A stretch of 19,797 nucleotides of DNA from an uncultured Clostridia bacterium (lineage in GTDB: Bacteria; Bacillota_A; Clostridia; TANB77; CAG-508), in assembly GCA_944393165.1 (NCBI GenBank), contig CALXZF010000112.1, forward strand, positions 1 through 19,797, in the 5' to 3' direction. Of this stretch, positions 1-8,346 are shown in pieces. Numbering within the stretch: the stretch's first letter is position 1; each line of letters opens with the position of its first letter. The notes beneath the pieces are model-generated. The model was not told the origin of the DNA. It ran no database searches and saw only the letters and a list, made by a program, of their open reading frames with translations. The translations under genes and the position numbers were made by a program.

Positions 1-55
1 ATTCGTTGACAAAATATAAAATATAATTATCTGCTAACCTATGTAATTACCTATT

Positions 56-2800
56 TTACTTGTTTCTACCGCAGCAATTTTTATATTTTTTGTTCGACCC
101 ACATGGACATGGGTCATTTCTTCCTACTTTTGGAGCTGTATTTACAATAGGTGTATGTGATTTTTCACTACTTGGTGAATTTCCTTTTAAAGATATATTT
201 GTATTTTCTAGGCCTTCACCAGTAATTTTTACTGATTCTTGTCTAGTTGGTAATCCTTCTCTTTTTCTAGCATTCATAAGGATTTTTACAACATTTAATT
301 GTATATCTGCAATCATTTGGTCAAACATATCAAATCCTTCGATTCTATATTGTACAACTGGGTCTTTTTGACCATATGCACGAAGTCCTATACCGTCTTT
401 AAGTTCATCCATACTATCTATATGGTCCATCCATCTTTCGTCAACAATTTTAAGCATTACAACTCTTTCAAGCTCTCTTAGCGTTTTTTCGCCAAAATCC
501 TTCTCTTTTTCATCATATTTGTTATGGACTTTTTCAATTATTTCTTCAATAATCTTATTGCTGTCTGCTTTTCCTTCTTTTAAACTCTTTAGGTTTCCTA
601 TTCCGAATGTTGTATTTAAATCTTGAGATAATGCTTCTTTATTTACTCCTTCATCTGTTACATATGAATTAACAATTTCTGTAGCAACATTATTCATCAT
701 ATTGTAAATACTATCCTTCAAGTTTTCGCCATTTAGAACTTCTCTTCTTTGTTTGTATATTATCTCTCTTTGAGTATTCATAACATCATCATATTGTAAT
801 ACATTTTTTCTTATTGTAAAGTTTCGACCTTCTACTTTCTTTTGAGCACTTTCAACAGCTTTTGATATCATCTTTGCTTGAATAGGCATATTCTCATCTG
901 CTCCAAGAGTATTATATAGGTTAGTAATCATATCTCCACCGAATATTTTCATTAAATCGTCGTCTAAACCTATATAAAATCTTGATTCTCCAGGGTCTCC
1001 TTGACGACCACTACGACCTCTTAGCTGGTTATCAATTCTTCTAGATTCGTGTCTTTCTGTACCAATTATTTTTAAACCGCCTGCATCAATAACTTTTTGT
1101 TTTTCTTCTTTAATCTCTTTATTATACTTTTCTTCTAATTCTTTGTATTTCTTTCTAGCTTGTAAAATCGACTGATCATCAGTTTCGTTAAAAGCTGTAG
1201 ATTGTTCAATTTGCTCAGGTGTGTATCTTAATTTTTTCATTTCTTGTTTAGCTAAAAATTCACTATTTCCACCTAGCATAATATCAGTACCACGACCTGC
1301 CATGTTTGTTGCTATTGTAACAGCACCATATTTACCAGCTTGTGCTACAATTGCAGCTTCTTTTTCATGGAATTTAGCGTTTAATACTTCGTGTTTAATA
1401 CCTTCTTTTGAAAGCAACTTACTTAATTTTTCAGATTTTTCTATTGATACTGTACCTACAAGCACTGGTTGACCTTTTTTATGACTTTCTTTTATATCTT
1501 CTATAACAGCTCTAAACTTAGCATTTTCATTTTTGTATATTATGTCATGATGATCCTGTCTAATCATTGGTTTGTTTGTTGGAATTTCAACAACATCTAA
1601 TTTGTATATTTCCTCAAACTCATCTTTTTCTGTCATTGCAGTACCAGTCATTCCAGAAAGTTTTTTGTACATTCTAAAATAATTTTGGAATGTGATTGTT
1701 GCCAATGTTTTAGATTCATCTGCAATTTTTACATGCTCTTTAGCTTCAATAGCTTGATGCAATCCATTATTATATCTTCTTCCGTACATAATACGACCAG
1801 TAAATTCATCTACAATTAAAACTTCTCCGTCTTTTACAATGTAATCAATGTCTTTTTTCATTATTCCATGTGCTCTTAATGCTTGATTAACATTATGTAC
1901 AAGCTCAGAATTTTCTATATCATTAAAATTGTCTAAACCAAATTCTTGTTCTGCTTTTTTTATTCCTTGCATAGTAAGTGATGCAGATTTAGCTTTTAAG
2001 TCAACAATATAATCATATTTTTCGTTGTCTTCAGCTTGTTCAAAATTCTTTACATCTTCTTCAACAATTACTTTCGCTTTTAATTTTCTAACAAAATTAT
2101 CAGCTTTTTTATATAAATCAGATGATTGTGCACCTCTTCCTGATATTATAAGTGGAGTACGAGCTTCATCAATCAAAATACTATCAATCTCATCGACAAT
2201 AGCATAATTTAATTCTCTTTGAACTAATTGGTCTTTATATATAACCATATTATCTCTTAAATAATCAAATCCAAATTCATTATTTGTTCCATATGTAATA
2301 TCACATGCATATGCTTTTTGTTTATCTTTTGGATTCATCCCAGCAATTGCAAGTCCAACAGTTAATCCAAGAAATCTATATACTTTTCCCATCCATTCAC
2401 TATCTCTTTTAGCCAAATAGTCATTAACTGTAATTACATGAACTCCCTTTCCTTCTAGAGCGTTCAAATATACTGGAAGTGTTGCAACTAAAGTTTTACC
2501 TTCACCTGTTTTCATTTCAGCAATTCTTCCTTGGTGTAATATGATACCACCAATTAATTGGACATCAAAATGTCTCATTCCTAATACTCTTTTGGCTGCT
2601 TCTCTCATTACAGCAAAAGCCTCAGGTAATAAGTCATCCAATTTTTCTCCGGCTTTTAATCTATTTTTGAATTCATCTGTTTTGCCTCTTAATTCACTAT
2701 CACTCAATTTTTGTATTTCTGGTTCTAATCCATTAATTTTATCTACTAATGGTCTAACTCTTTTTACTTCTTTTTCACTATATGTTTTAAAAAGTCCCAT
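56..2800 (-). CDS. secA: Preprotein translocase ATPase SecA
   Basis: SecA is the ATP-driven motor that pushes unfolded preproteins through the SecYEG channel at the cytoplasmic membrane. The 914-residue product is full length (the family is usually 780-900). Walker A MKTGEGKT lies at residues 96-103, and Walker B DEID at 203-206 is followed by the typical [11 protein letters not shown] stretch. The middle of the protein carries the preprotein-crosslinking region and the second helicase domain ([33 protein letters not shown]). The C-terminus is a zinc-binding SEC-C tail with cysteines 898, 900, 909 and 910 (CxCx8CC), used in the family for SecB or ribosome contact. A GGAAGGA ribosome binding site precedes the ATG, and a sigma-A-like promoter lies at 2841-2869. 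Nothing looks broken, and the identification is secure. Confidence 0.98.
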   Translation of the reverse strand: MGLFKTYSEKEVKRVRPLVDKINGLEPEIQKLSDSELRGKTDEFKNRLKAGEKLDDLLPEAFAVMREAAKRVLGMRHFDVQLIGGIILHQGRIAEMKTGEGKTLVATLPVYLNALEGKGVHVITVNDYLAKRDSEWMGKVYRFLGLTVGLAIAGMNPKDKQKAYACDITYGTNNEFGFDYLRDNMVIYKDQLVQRELNYAIVDEIDSILIDEARTPLIISGRGAQSSDLYKKADNFVRKLKAKVIVEEDVKNFEQAEDNEKYDYIVDLKAKSASLTMQGIKKAEQEFGLDNFNDIENSELVHNVNQALRAHGIMKKDIDYIVKDGEVLIVDEFTGRIMYGRRYNNGLHQAIEAKEHVKIADESKTLATITFQNYFRMYKKLSGMTGTAMTEKDEFEEIYKLDVVEIPTNKPMIRQDHHDIIYKNENAKFRAVIEDIKESHKKGQPVLVGTVSIEKSEKLSKLLSKEGIKHEVLNAKFHEKEAAIVAQAGKYGAVTIATNMAGRGTDIMLGGNSEFLAKQEMKKLRYTPEQIEQSTAFNETDDQSILQARKKYKELEEKYNKEIKEEKQKVIDAGGLKIIGTERHESRRIDNQLRGRSGRQGDPGESRFYIGLDDDLMKIFGGDMITNLYNTLGADENMPIQAKMISKAVESAQKKVEGRNFTIRKNVLQYDDVMNTQREIIYKQRREVLNGENLKDSIYNMMNNVATEIVNSYVTDEGVNKEALSQDLNTTFGIGNLKSLKEGKADSNKIIEEIIEKVHNKYDEKEKDFGEKTLRELERVVMLKIVDERWMDHIDSMDELKDGIGLRAYGQKDPVVQYRIEGFDMFDQMIADIQLNVVKILMNARKREGLPTRQESVKITGEGLENTNISLKGNSPSSEKSHTPIVNTAPKVGRNDPCPCGSNKKYKNCCGRNK

Positions 2801-2840
2801 TATCTCTCTTCCTTCCTTATGTTTATACTAATACCATGAT

Positions 2841-2869
2841 ACTATATCACTTTTTGAAAAAAATCGCAA
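2841..2869 (-). promoter_or_regulatory. Probable sigma-A promoter of secA
   Basis: Reading the minus strand, TTGCGA (2869-2864), a 17-nt spacer and TATAGT (2846-2841) match the -35 and -10 consensus at 4/6 and 5/6. The site is about 40 nt upstream of the secA start and downstream of the previous gene's terminator-like hairpin, so secA probably starts its own transcript. Confidence 0.5.
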
Positions 2870-2893
2870 CCCATTAGTATTAGAAAATATAAA

Positions 2894-2919
2894 TAGAGGA
2901 AAATGTTTATTTTCCTCTA
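2894..2919 (-). terminator. Intrinsic terminator of the anchored-protein gene
   Basis: The 10-bp inverted repeat TAGAGGAAAA / TTTTCCTCTA has a 6-nt loop. It overlaps the last codons and stop of the 2907-3794 gene and is followed on the minus strand by a T-rich tail (TTTATATTTT). This is typical of a factor-independent terminator, although the stem is AT-rich. Confidence 0.6.
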
Positions 2920-3794
2920 GTATATGCTATTGTTCCACCATATGCTCCGGCTTGAATGATATAATCTGTAAATCCTTGTGGTAATTGAGTTAGAGCTTTA
3001 CCAGAACCTGTTTTTGTTTTTATATAATCTCTTGAGCCAATTTCAATTACTGATGTAAAGTATGTAATTCCATTATCTTTTATTGATCTTCCGTCTAAAC
3101 CAGTTATATCAATTTCTACATTTGGGCTTGCACCAAGCTCTCCTGGAACATATGTATCAGCAAAATCTACATCGTATTCAATTACTGCCCATTCCAAGTT
3201 TGCTTCTGGCTCTTCGTATTTATATATGCTGTAGTCGCTAGACATATAATCTTGTGCCATTTTCTTGGCTTCGTCTCCTCTAATTACATTTGTTATTCTA
3301 ACATTAACATTTTGATTTCCACTTGTATTGGTATTATATTTAGAAGCTATACTCCACTCCCCTATTTCTACAGGATTTTCCAATGTTGATTCTCTTGCTG
3401 CTCCATTTGCTCCTTCATTTGTTGTTGAGCTATTGTCAACAGTATTTGTCTCAGTTACAGAATTTGAATTGTCAGATGAATTATTCAAAGTATTTAGCAG
3501 CCCACTTTGGTCAAGAATATTTTCTCCTTGTTCAACTACTGTAGATACTTGGTTCATTCCCTCTTCTACAAAATTCTTTACATTGTTCTTTGTAAAAATA
3601 AATACTCCAACTGCAATTAATGCAACTATTACAATAGCCAATATAACTATAGTCACAATTAAACCTGTGTTAGATTTCTTTGGCGCATTGTTTTGGCTCT
3701 CCTGGTTTACTGGATTTGCTTGATTTGTCGCATTAGTTTGAGCATCACTATTGTTGTTTGTTTCTTCTACATTGTTATTTTCATTTTCGTTCAT
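2907..3794 (-). CDS. Membrane-anchored extracellular protein of unknown function
   Basis: The 295-residue protein has four visible parts. There is an Asn/Glu/Gln-rich cytoplasmic N-terminus (residues 1-40), one strong transmembrane helix (about 44-67), and a low-complexity Asn/Ser/Thr linker (about 75-135). A globular extracellular domain (about 140-295) begins with NPVEIGEWSIASKYN and has the alternating hydrophobic pattern of a beta-sandwich. The domain recalls the DUF4352-type Ig-like domains found on Bacillota surface proteins, but that is pattern resemblance only. There is no lipobox or cleavage site, so it probably stays anchored by the helix. An AAAGGAGG ribosome binding site and a near-perfect promoter (3829-3857) suggest good expression. 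A terminator-like hairpin overlaps its 3' end, so it appears monocistronic. Function is not known. Confidence 0.85.
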   Translation of the reverse strand: MNENENNNVEETNNNSDAQTNATNQANPVNQESQNNAPKKSNTGLIVTIVILAIVIVALIAVGVFIFTKNNVKNFVEEGMNQVSTVVEQGENILDQSGLLNTLNNSSDNSNSVTETNTVDNSSTTNEGANGAARESTLENPVEIGEWSIASKYNTNTSGNQNVNVRITNVIRGDEAKKMAQDYMSSDYSIYKYEEPEANLEWAVIEYDVDFADTYVPGELGASPNVEIDITGLDGRSIKDNGITYFTSVIEIGSRDYIKTKTGSGKALTQLPQGFTDYIIQAGAYGGTIAYTRGK

Positions 3795-3828
3795 AAAATA
3801 TCCTCCTTTTATTTTTAATTATAATTAT

Positions 3829-3857
3829 TTTATATAATACAATTTTATTCTTGTCAA
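3829..3857 (-). promoter_or_regulatory. Sigma-A promoter of the anchored-protein gene
   Basis: TTGACA (3857-3852), a 17-nt spacer and TATAAA (3834-3829) on the minus strand give a perfect -35, optimal spacing and a 5/6 match at -10. It lies 35-63 nt upstream of the start at 3794, whose ribosome binding site AAAGGAGG follows at about 3802-3809. Confidence 0.75.
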
Positions 3858-3868
3858 CATATATTTTT

Positions 3869-3904
3869 TGCTTGAGATTATAACTTTGTTTCTAATCTCA
3901 AGCA
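3869..3904. promoter_or_regulatory. 12-bp perfect dyad between divergent genes
   Basis: TGCTTGAGATTA (3869-3880) and its exact reverse complement (3893-3904) are separated by 12 nt. The dyad sits 11 nt upstream of the -35 of the minus-strand promoter and about 58 nt before the plus-strand start at 3962. There is no clean U-tract on either side, so it looks more like an operator or mRNA leader structure than a terminator. Confidence 0.45.
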
Positions 3905-3961
3905 TATTTTAAAAAATCTGCTCATAATAATTTAAAAGAAAAGATTGAAGGAGTATATTAT

Positions 3962-4504
3962 ATGTTTATTTTTAATTTTAAAATTAATGGAAATAAAACA
4001 GCAAAAATCATCATGGCAGTACTCTGTGTAATTGTTCTGTTACTTACAGTTTTTATATGTTATAAAGTAATTTTCGGTAATTTCTTTAAGACAAATGACT
4101 ATCTTCCAGAAGAAACAGTATACACTTTAACATCACAGAATTATACAAATGTTTTACAAAATGTTCACAACAATATAGATACTTATGTTGGGCAAAAAAT
4201 AAAATTTGTAGGATATGTATATAGGTTATATGACTTTAATTCAGAACAATTTGTGCTTGCAAGAGATATGATTGTTTCTTCTGATTTTCAAACTGTTGTT
4301 GTTGGTTTTTTATGCCATTCTCAAATAGCAAGCAATTTTGCAGACGGTACATGGGTAGAAATTGAAGGCACAATTACAAAAGGAAATTATTATGGTGATA
4401 TGCCTATTGTAGAAATAGAAAAAATAAACAAAGTTGATGAGCCAACAGATGAATATGTTTATCCGCCAGATGATAGTTTTGTCACAACCTCTACTGTAAT
4501 TTAA
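3962..4504 (+). CDS. Membrane-anchored protein with TIGR03943/DUF1980-like C-terminal domain
   Basis: The 180-residue protein has a short cytoplasmic N-terminus, a transmembrane helix (about 13-37) and an external domain. Residues about 78-155 (QKIKFVGYVYR, EQFVLARDMIVSS, VVGFLC, GTWVEIEGTI) resemble the C-terminal domain of the YcgQ/TIGR03943 family, which I recall as partners of DUF318-type permeases. In that family the segment after 'aR' usually carries a Cys-Cys pair; here the aligned positions are Ser106-Ser107. The N-terminal multi-helix part of full-length members is absent. This assignment rests on memory of the motif, so treat it as tentative; an OB-like fold of unknown role is the safe statement. 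The start has a GAAGGAG ribosome binding site, and a perfect hairpin terminator follows at 4574-4611. It is the only large plus-strand gene in the window. Confidence 0.8.
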   Translation: MFIFNFKINGNKTAKIIMAVLCVIVLLLTVFICYKVIFGNFFKTNDYLPEETVYTLTSQNYTNVLQNVHNNIDTYVGQKIKFVGYVYRLYDFNSEQFVLARDMIVSSDFQTVVVGFLCHSQIASNFADGTWVEIEGTITKGNYYGDMPIVEIEKINKVDEPTDEYVYPPDDSFVTTSTVI

Positions 4505-4573
4505 TGAAAACAAGAAAGTGCTACAAAATTTCAATCAAGTTAATACAAGTTGTTGCCCATGCTGAGCACACAT

Positions 4574-4611
4574 AATTTAAGCAAAAGGTTGTAATTCCTT
4601 TTGCTTAAATT
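4574..4611 (+). terminator. Intrinsic terminator of the plus-strand gene
   Basis: A perfect 15-bp stem (4574-4588 with 4597-4611) with an 8-nt loop is followed on the plus strand by TCTTCTTTTTTT. The right arm overlaps the final codons and stop of the convergent minus-strand permease gene, so the two genes share their 3' boundary. Confidence 0.75.
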
Positions 4612-7181
4612 TCTTCTTTTTTTAGTGTTTCTATTAAATTGTTCGTAAAAATCTTCTTTTTCAAGTATATAGTAGCTACTAAAGTTATTATTATAATTGC
4701 AATTGCACTTATGAGTAACGCCCCCCATGGTACTTGAAAACTATATATTATATAATCATCACTGCCACGGTATATTAAATATGAAACTGATAAACCAATC
4801 GTTGAACCTAGTATTAGGGACAATATTCCGCAGATTGCATTTTCTATAAGAAGCATTTTGTTTATTTGTTTTTGTTCCATTCCAATTGTTATTAAACTTA
4901 TTATTTCTCTTTTTCGTATTTCTAAGTTTGTATTTATCGCATTGTGCATATTAAGCACCCCTATTAAAGTAATTATAAAAATGAAGCTATAAATAAATAC
5001 ATTTCTTAATAATCCATAACTATCTATTTCTTCTTGAGAAACAAGTTCAGTCCAATCAATTCTATTTATATTATATTTTTCTGTTAATTTACTTGCAAAC
5101 TCGTCTGCTTCACTAATATTGTTTACCTTTAGTAAAAGTGTATCATAGTTTGAAGTTTCATCATAGTCTTCATCAAACATCTCTTTTTTAGCATTAAGCA
5201 ATATTTCGTCAGTTGTCACTATAGCAGGGCCGATTGAATTGTACATATTTGGAGGAAGAATATTAGTTATTTTCTTTATTTTTAATTTTGTGATATACTG
5301 TTCTAAATCATCATGAGTTGGATAATCATTTTTTACAGTTATCTCATCACCTTCATTATAATTTGTAAGTCTTATTCCGTCATAGTATTTTGTTTTCTCG
5401 TTTTTAAAATCTACCAATATACATTCGTTATTTTCTAGCTTATCGACTCCAACATTTTCTATATATTTATTATATGTTTCATCATCCAACACAACTATAG
5501 GGATATTAATGTGAAATGTATCTAAAATTGTATCATAGTCATTATCAGCAAATATGCAGTCAAAATGTGCATATAAATCAGTATTAGCACCATATATTTT
5601 CTTACTAAATTCTTTTTCCGTATCACTAATGTTTTCTTTATTTACTAGTAATTCCACATTAGTTTCTCGTGGCTGTATAACTACATTTGTTGCAATACCA
5701 GATAATTTAATATCATTTATTATCTGTGCAGTTAAATCATCATCTTCTTTTGGGTAATCTAAGCTGATATAATAATTATAATCAGTGGTAGAATGAGTGG
5801 TTTGAGCAGTTTTTATATAATAATCGCTAACAATTATTAATGAAATACTAATCATTAAAGACATAATTATTGCAGAATACCTTGCTTTATATCTTTCCAC
5901 ATTTTTCCACGCCAATTTTAAGCCTAAAAATTTACCATTTTTCAGCCAACTTTCTCGCCATTTTTTCTTCCTGCTTTTTTCTTTGTTTTGTTTAATCATA
6001 TTAATTGCAGACATTCGTGAAACCCTTCTTATTGGTATTATTGATGAAATGTATACAGTTAATATTGTTATAAATATAACAAGTGCTATTGTACTTATTG
6101 GAATAGCAACATGCATTTCTGCATTTGCTTCAAAAAGGCTAGCTATAAATGTATACGAGCTTGCAAATTCTGGCAATAGATTATTTACAACTGTTATTAG
6201 AATAACATCAAGTAGAATTCCTATAATTACTCCCAATGGAATTGCGATTAAAAGAATTATCAAAAGTTCAAATCTTATACTTCTTTTCATTTGTTTTGTT
6301 GTTGAGCCTATCGATTTTAGAATCCCAAAGTATCTTCTTCTTTCTATAATACTTATATTAATTACAGAATAAATGAAAATAGCAGAGCTTATTACTATTA
6401 TTCCAATAAAGATACCTTCAACTGTATACACACTTTTTTGAAAATCAGAAGTATAATTTAAAACATTTGCATATTCTAATAAAGTAGTATTATACAGTGT
6501 TATATCCTCTATATTTGTATCAGTATCTCGGTTAGCTTTTAGCATATAATATATATCAAAATAGTCATCATAAATTTGCTTTAAATTATAACTTAAAAGT
6601 GTAATATCCACAGTATCAGTGGTTGTCAAATTATTTCTATCAAGCAGAGTAATTATTTGTTCTTGATTAAATATTGGTAAATAATATCCTTCTATCTTTC
6701 CCACTACCGTATATTGCTCCACATCGTCATTTTCAAGTTTTTGGGTAATTACATCACCAATACTATAGTTTTCATTGCTTTGGTCGCATACAACTTCGCT
6801 TGCGTTTTGAGGTAATCTTCCTTCAGTCAAATTATTTTGCACATGATTTTTCATGGCATTCTCATCAAATCCATATATATTGGTATTTATTTGGTACTCA
6901 TCATCGCCTTCATATTTTCCCAGAAACATCATAACAGATATTTCTTTCACATTGCTATGTTTTTCAATTGTACAAGCCTCTTCATATGTAATTCCATTGT
7001 AACTTACTTCCCAATTTGATACATTCCTAACAGCATTTATCATATATTCCCAATAACTATCTATTAAAAGCAATATTGTAGTTATTAAAATGGTAGAGAT
7101 TAGAATACAAGTAGTTATAATAATAGTTCTTTTTTTATTTGCTTTTAAATAATTTATAGCAAGTTTTAAAGCCACTCCCAT
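4605..7181 (-). CDS. ABC transporter permease, two FtsX-type domains
   Basis: The 858-residue integral membrane protein has a duplicated FtsX/MacB-like layout. TM1 is at about 19-40, followed by an external domain (about 41-253), and TM2-TM4 at about 254-277, 303-333 and 358-383. TM5 (about 435-455) is followed by a second external domain (about 456-725), and TM6-TM8 lie at about 728-750, 780-805 and 819-841. RRYFGILKSIG and RKREIISLITIG are the two cytoplasmic coupling segments. Such permeases work with a LolD/MacB-type ATPase to act on lipids, peptides or antibiotics from outside the membrane rather than importing nutrients. The ATPase gene ends 15 bp upstream, and a GGGGGA ribosome binding site precedes the ATG. 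The topology (two external domains) differs from BceB, which has ten helices and one large external loop. The substrate cannot be read from the sequence. Confidence 0.92.
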   Translation of the reverse strand: MGVALKLAINYLKANKKRTIIITTCILISTILITTILLLIDSYWEYMINAVRNVSNWEVSYNGITYEEACTIEKHSNVKEISVMMFLGKYEGDDEYQINTNIYGFDENAMKNHVQNNLTEGRLPQNASEVVCDQSNENYSIGDVITQKLENDDVEQYTVVGKIEGYYLPIFNQEQIITLLDRNNLTTTDTVDITLLSYNLKQIYDDYFDIYYMLKANRDTDTNIEDITLYNTTLLEYANVLNYTSDFQKSVYTVEGIFIGIIVISSAIFIYSVINISIIERRRYFGILKSIGSTTKQMKRSIRFELLIILLIAIPLGVIIGILLDVILITVVNNLLPEFASSYTFIASLFEANAEMHVAIPISTIALVIFITILTVYISSIIPIRRVSRMSAINMIKQNKEKSRKKKWRESWLKNGKFLGLKLAWKNVERYKARYSAIIMSLMISISLIIVSDYYIKTAQTTHSTTDYNYYISLDYPKEDDDLTAQIINDIKLSGIATNVVIQPRETNVELLVNKENISDTEKEFSKKIYGANTDLYAHFDCIFADNDYDTILDTFHINIPIVVLDDETYNKYIENVGVDKLENNECILVDFKNEKTKYYDGIRLTNYNEGDEITVKNDYPTHDDLEQYITKLKIKKITNILPPNMYNSIGPAIVTTDEILLNAKKEMFDEDYDETSNYDTLLLKVNNISEADEFASKLTEKYNINRIDWTELVSQEEIDSYGLLRNVFIYSFIFIITLIGVLNMHNAINTNLEIRKREIISLITIGMEQKQINKMLLIENAICGILSLILGSTIGLSVSYLIYRGSDDYIIYSFQVPWGALLISAIAIIIITLVATIYLKKKIFTNNLIETLKKEEI

Positions 7182-7196
7182 TACTATCCCCCATTT

Positions 7197-7874
7197 CTAT
7201 ATGTTTTGATTTTTGATAATTTTTCCGTCTTTAATTTCAATTATTCTATCTGCTTGAAGAGCAATTTTTTCATCATGCGTTACTAATATAAATGTTTGCT
7301 TATATTTTTTATTATAATATTTGAATAATTCAACGATCTGCTTAGAATTACTACTGTCTAAATTACCTGTTGGCTCATCTGCCAGTATAATGCTTGGTTC
7401 ATTTATTAAAGCTCTTGCTATAGATACTCTTTGCTGTTCTCCTCCTGAGAGTTGTGAAGGCATAGCTTTTTTTCTATCTTCTAACCCAAGCAAATTTAAT
7501 AAATCATTTAATTTGTCCTGATTTACTATTTTATTATCAAGTAGCACAGGTAAAATAATATTATCTTCAACATTTAAAGTTGGAATTAGATTATAGAATT
7601 GATAAATAATTCCAATATTTCTTCTTCTAAATATTGTCATTTTATCCGGTTTTAGCATAGAAATATCTGTATTATCTATAAAAACCTTCCCAGATGTAGG
7701 CTTGTCTATCCCACCTATTATATGTAACAAAGTTGATTTCCCACTACCACTTGGTCCAACAACAGCGATAAATTCTCCTTGATTTACATTTAAAGATATA
7801 GAATCTAAAGCTGTTAATTTCTTCTCTCCGTTAGCATATTCTTTTGTAAGATTCTCCACTCTTAAAATTTCCAT
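7197..7874 (-). CDS. ABC transporter ATP-binding protein (LolD/MacB type)
   Basis: This 225-residue nucleotide-binding subunit energises the FtsX-type permease encoded 15 bp downstream. Numbered from the chosen start, Walker A GPSGSGKST is at 40-48, the Q-loop Gln (YQF) at 92, the signature LSGGEQQR at 142-149, Walker B ILADEP at 163-168 and the switch His (VTHD) at 200. I place the start at the ATG at 7874 because AAAGGGGAG lies 9 nt before it and MEILRVENLTKEY is the usual start of the family. The reading frame extends 22 codons further to a GTG at 7940, but that has no ribosome binding site. The likely promoter, with response-regulator-like repeats, is at 7972-8006. Transport direction and substrate are unknown; the neighbouring two-component genes suggest a response to an envelope-active compound. 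Confidence 0.93.
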   Translation of the reverse strand: MEILRVENLTKEYANGEKKLTALDSISLNVNQGEFIAVVGPSGSGKSTLLHIIGGIDKPTSGKVFIDNTDISMLKPDKMTIFRRRNIGIIYQFYNLIPTLNVEDNIILPVLLDNKIVNQDKLNDLLNLLGLEDRKKAMPSQLSGGEQQRVSIARALINEPSIILADEPTGNLDSSNSKQIVELFKYYNKKYKQTFILVTHDEKIALQADRIIEIKDGKIIKNQNI

Positions 7875-7971
7875 TTCCTCGCACTCCCCTTTCTCTTGTA
7901 TGTGTTGTTGATAATTCTTACTATCATTGATTATCAGCACTTCTATATGATACTATTTTTTCTACATTTTT

Positions 7972-8006
7972 ATTATATAACTTCAAAGTGACTTTAAAAT
8001 GACTTT
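7972..8006 (-). promoter_or_regulatory. ABC-operon promoter with 11-bp direct repeats (candidate response-regulator site)
   Basis: On the minus strand two adjacent 11-mers, AAAGTCATTTT (8006-7996) and AAAGTCACTTT (7995-7985), match at 10/11. A weaker third copy beginning GAAGTTA (7984-7974) runs into a perfect -10 TATAAT (7977-7972). The expected -35 position (8000-7995) reads ATTTTA, a poor match, and is covered by the repeats. OmpR-family regulators bind direct repeats about one helical turn apart, so this is a good candidate operator for the regulator encoded at 9458-10135. The second copy is also a palindrome around its central base, so a dyad-binding repressor is possible. Confidence 0.55.
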
Positions 8007-8058
8007 TGTAAATTTTAAAAAATTGGGATTTAAATAATTGATTACTTTTACAGATGCC

Positions 8059-8326
8059 AACCAAAATAATATTTTATAAAGCATTTTGAATATATATGTC
8101 AGCGTTATTTATTCACGGCCTTAATTTTATGTGAGCAATGTGTGTTAAAAGAATTTTATTTGAGTGCTCAAGGTGGGGACCGACAAGTATACAAACTGTT
8201 AAACGAAGTTTTTACAGTTTGTACGCAGTTGGGGGCCGAAAATAAAATTCTTTTAACACACATTGCTCAATATTTATAGTGAATTTTGAATTATAACCAC
8301 ATGCTTTATAAAATATTATTTTGGTT
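8059..8326. repeat. 268-bp nested palindromic element (MITE-like)
   Basis: Three nested inverted repeats share one centre. A 26-bp perfect outer pair lies at 8059-8084 and 8301-8326, a 30-bp perfect middle pair at 8132-8161 and 8240-8269, and a 10-bp inner pair at 8190-8199 and 8214-8223 with a small apical hairpin. The sequence between the arms is diverged and contains G-rich patches (GGTGGGGACC on one side, GGGGGCC on the other). It has no open reading frame. It fills the 8347-7875 gap between the histidine kinase gene and the ABC promoter, and its RNA could block read-through in either direction. No target-site duplication is evident. Confidence 0.8.
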
Positions 8327-8346
8327 CGATAGGATAAATAAAATCT

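Noticed and set aside
7875..7940. GTG-initiated 22-codon N-terminal extension of the ABC ATPase
   Set aside because: No ribosome binding site precedes the GTG, while AAAGGGGAG lies at good distance from the ATG at 7874, where the family's usual N-terminus starts.
8059..8326. Riboswitch or structured ncRNA reading of the large palindrome
   Set aside because: The structure is a plain nested inverted repeat without the bulged, multi-helix conserved core of known riboswitches. A repeat element is the better description.
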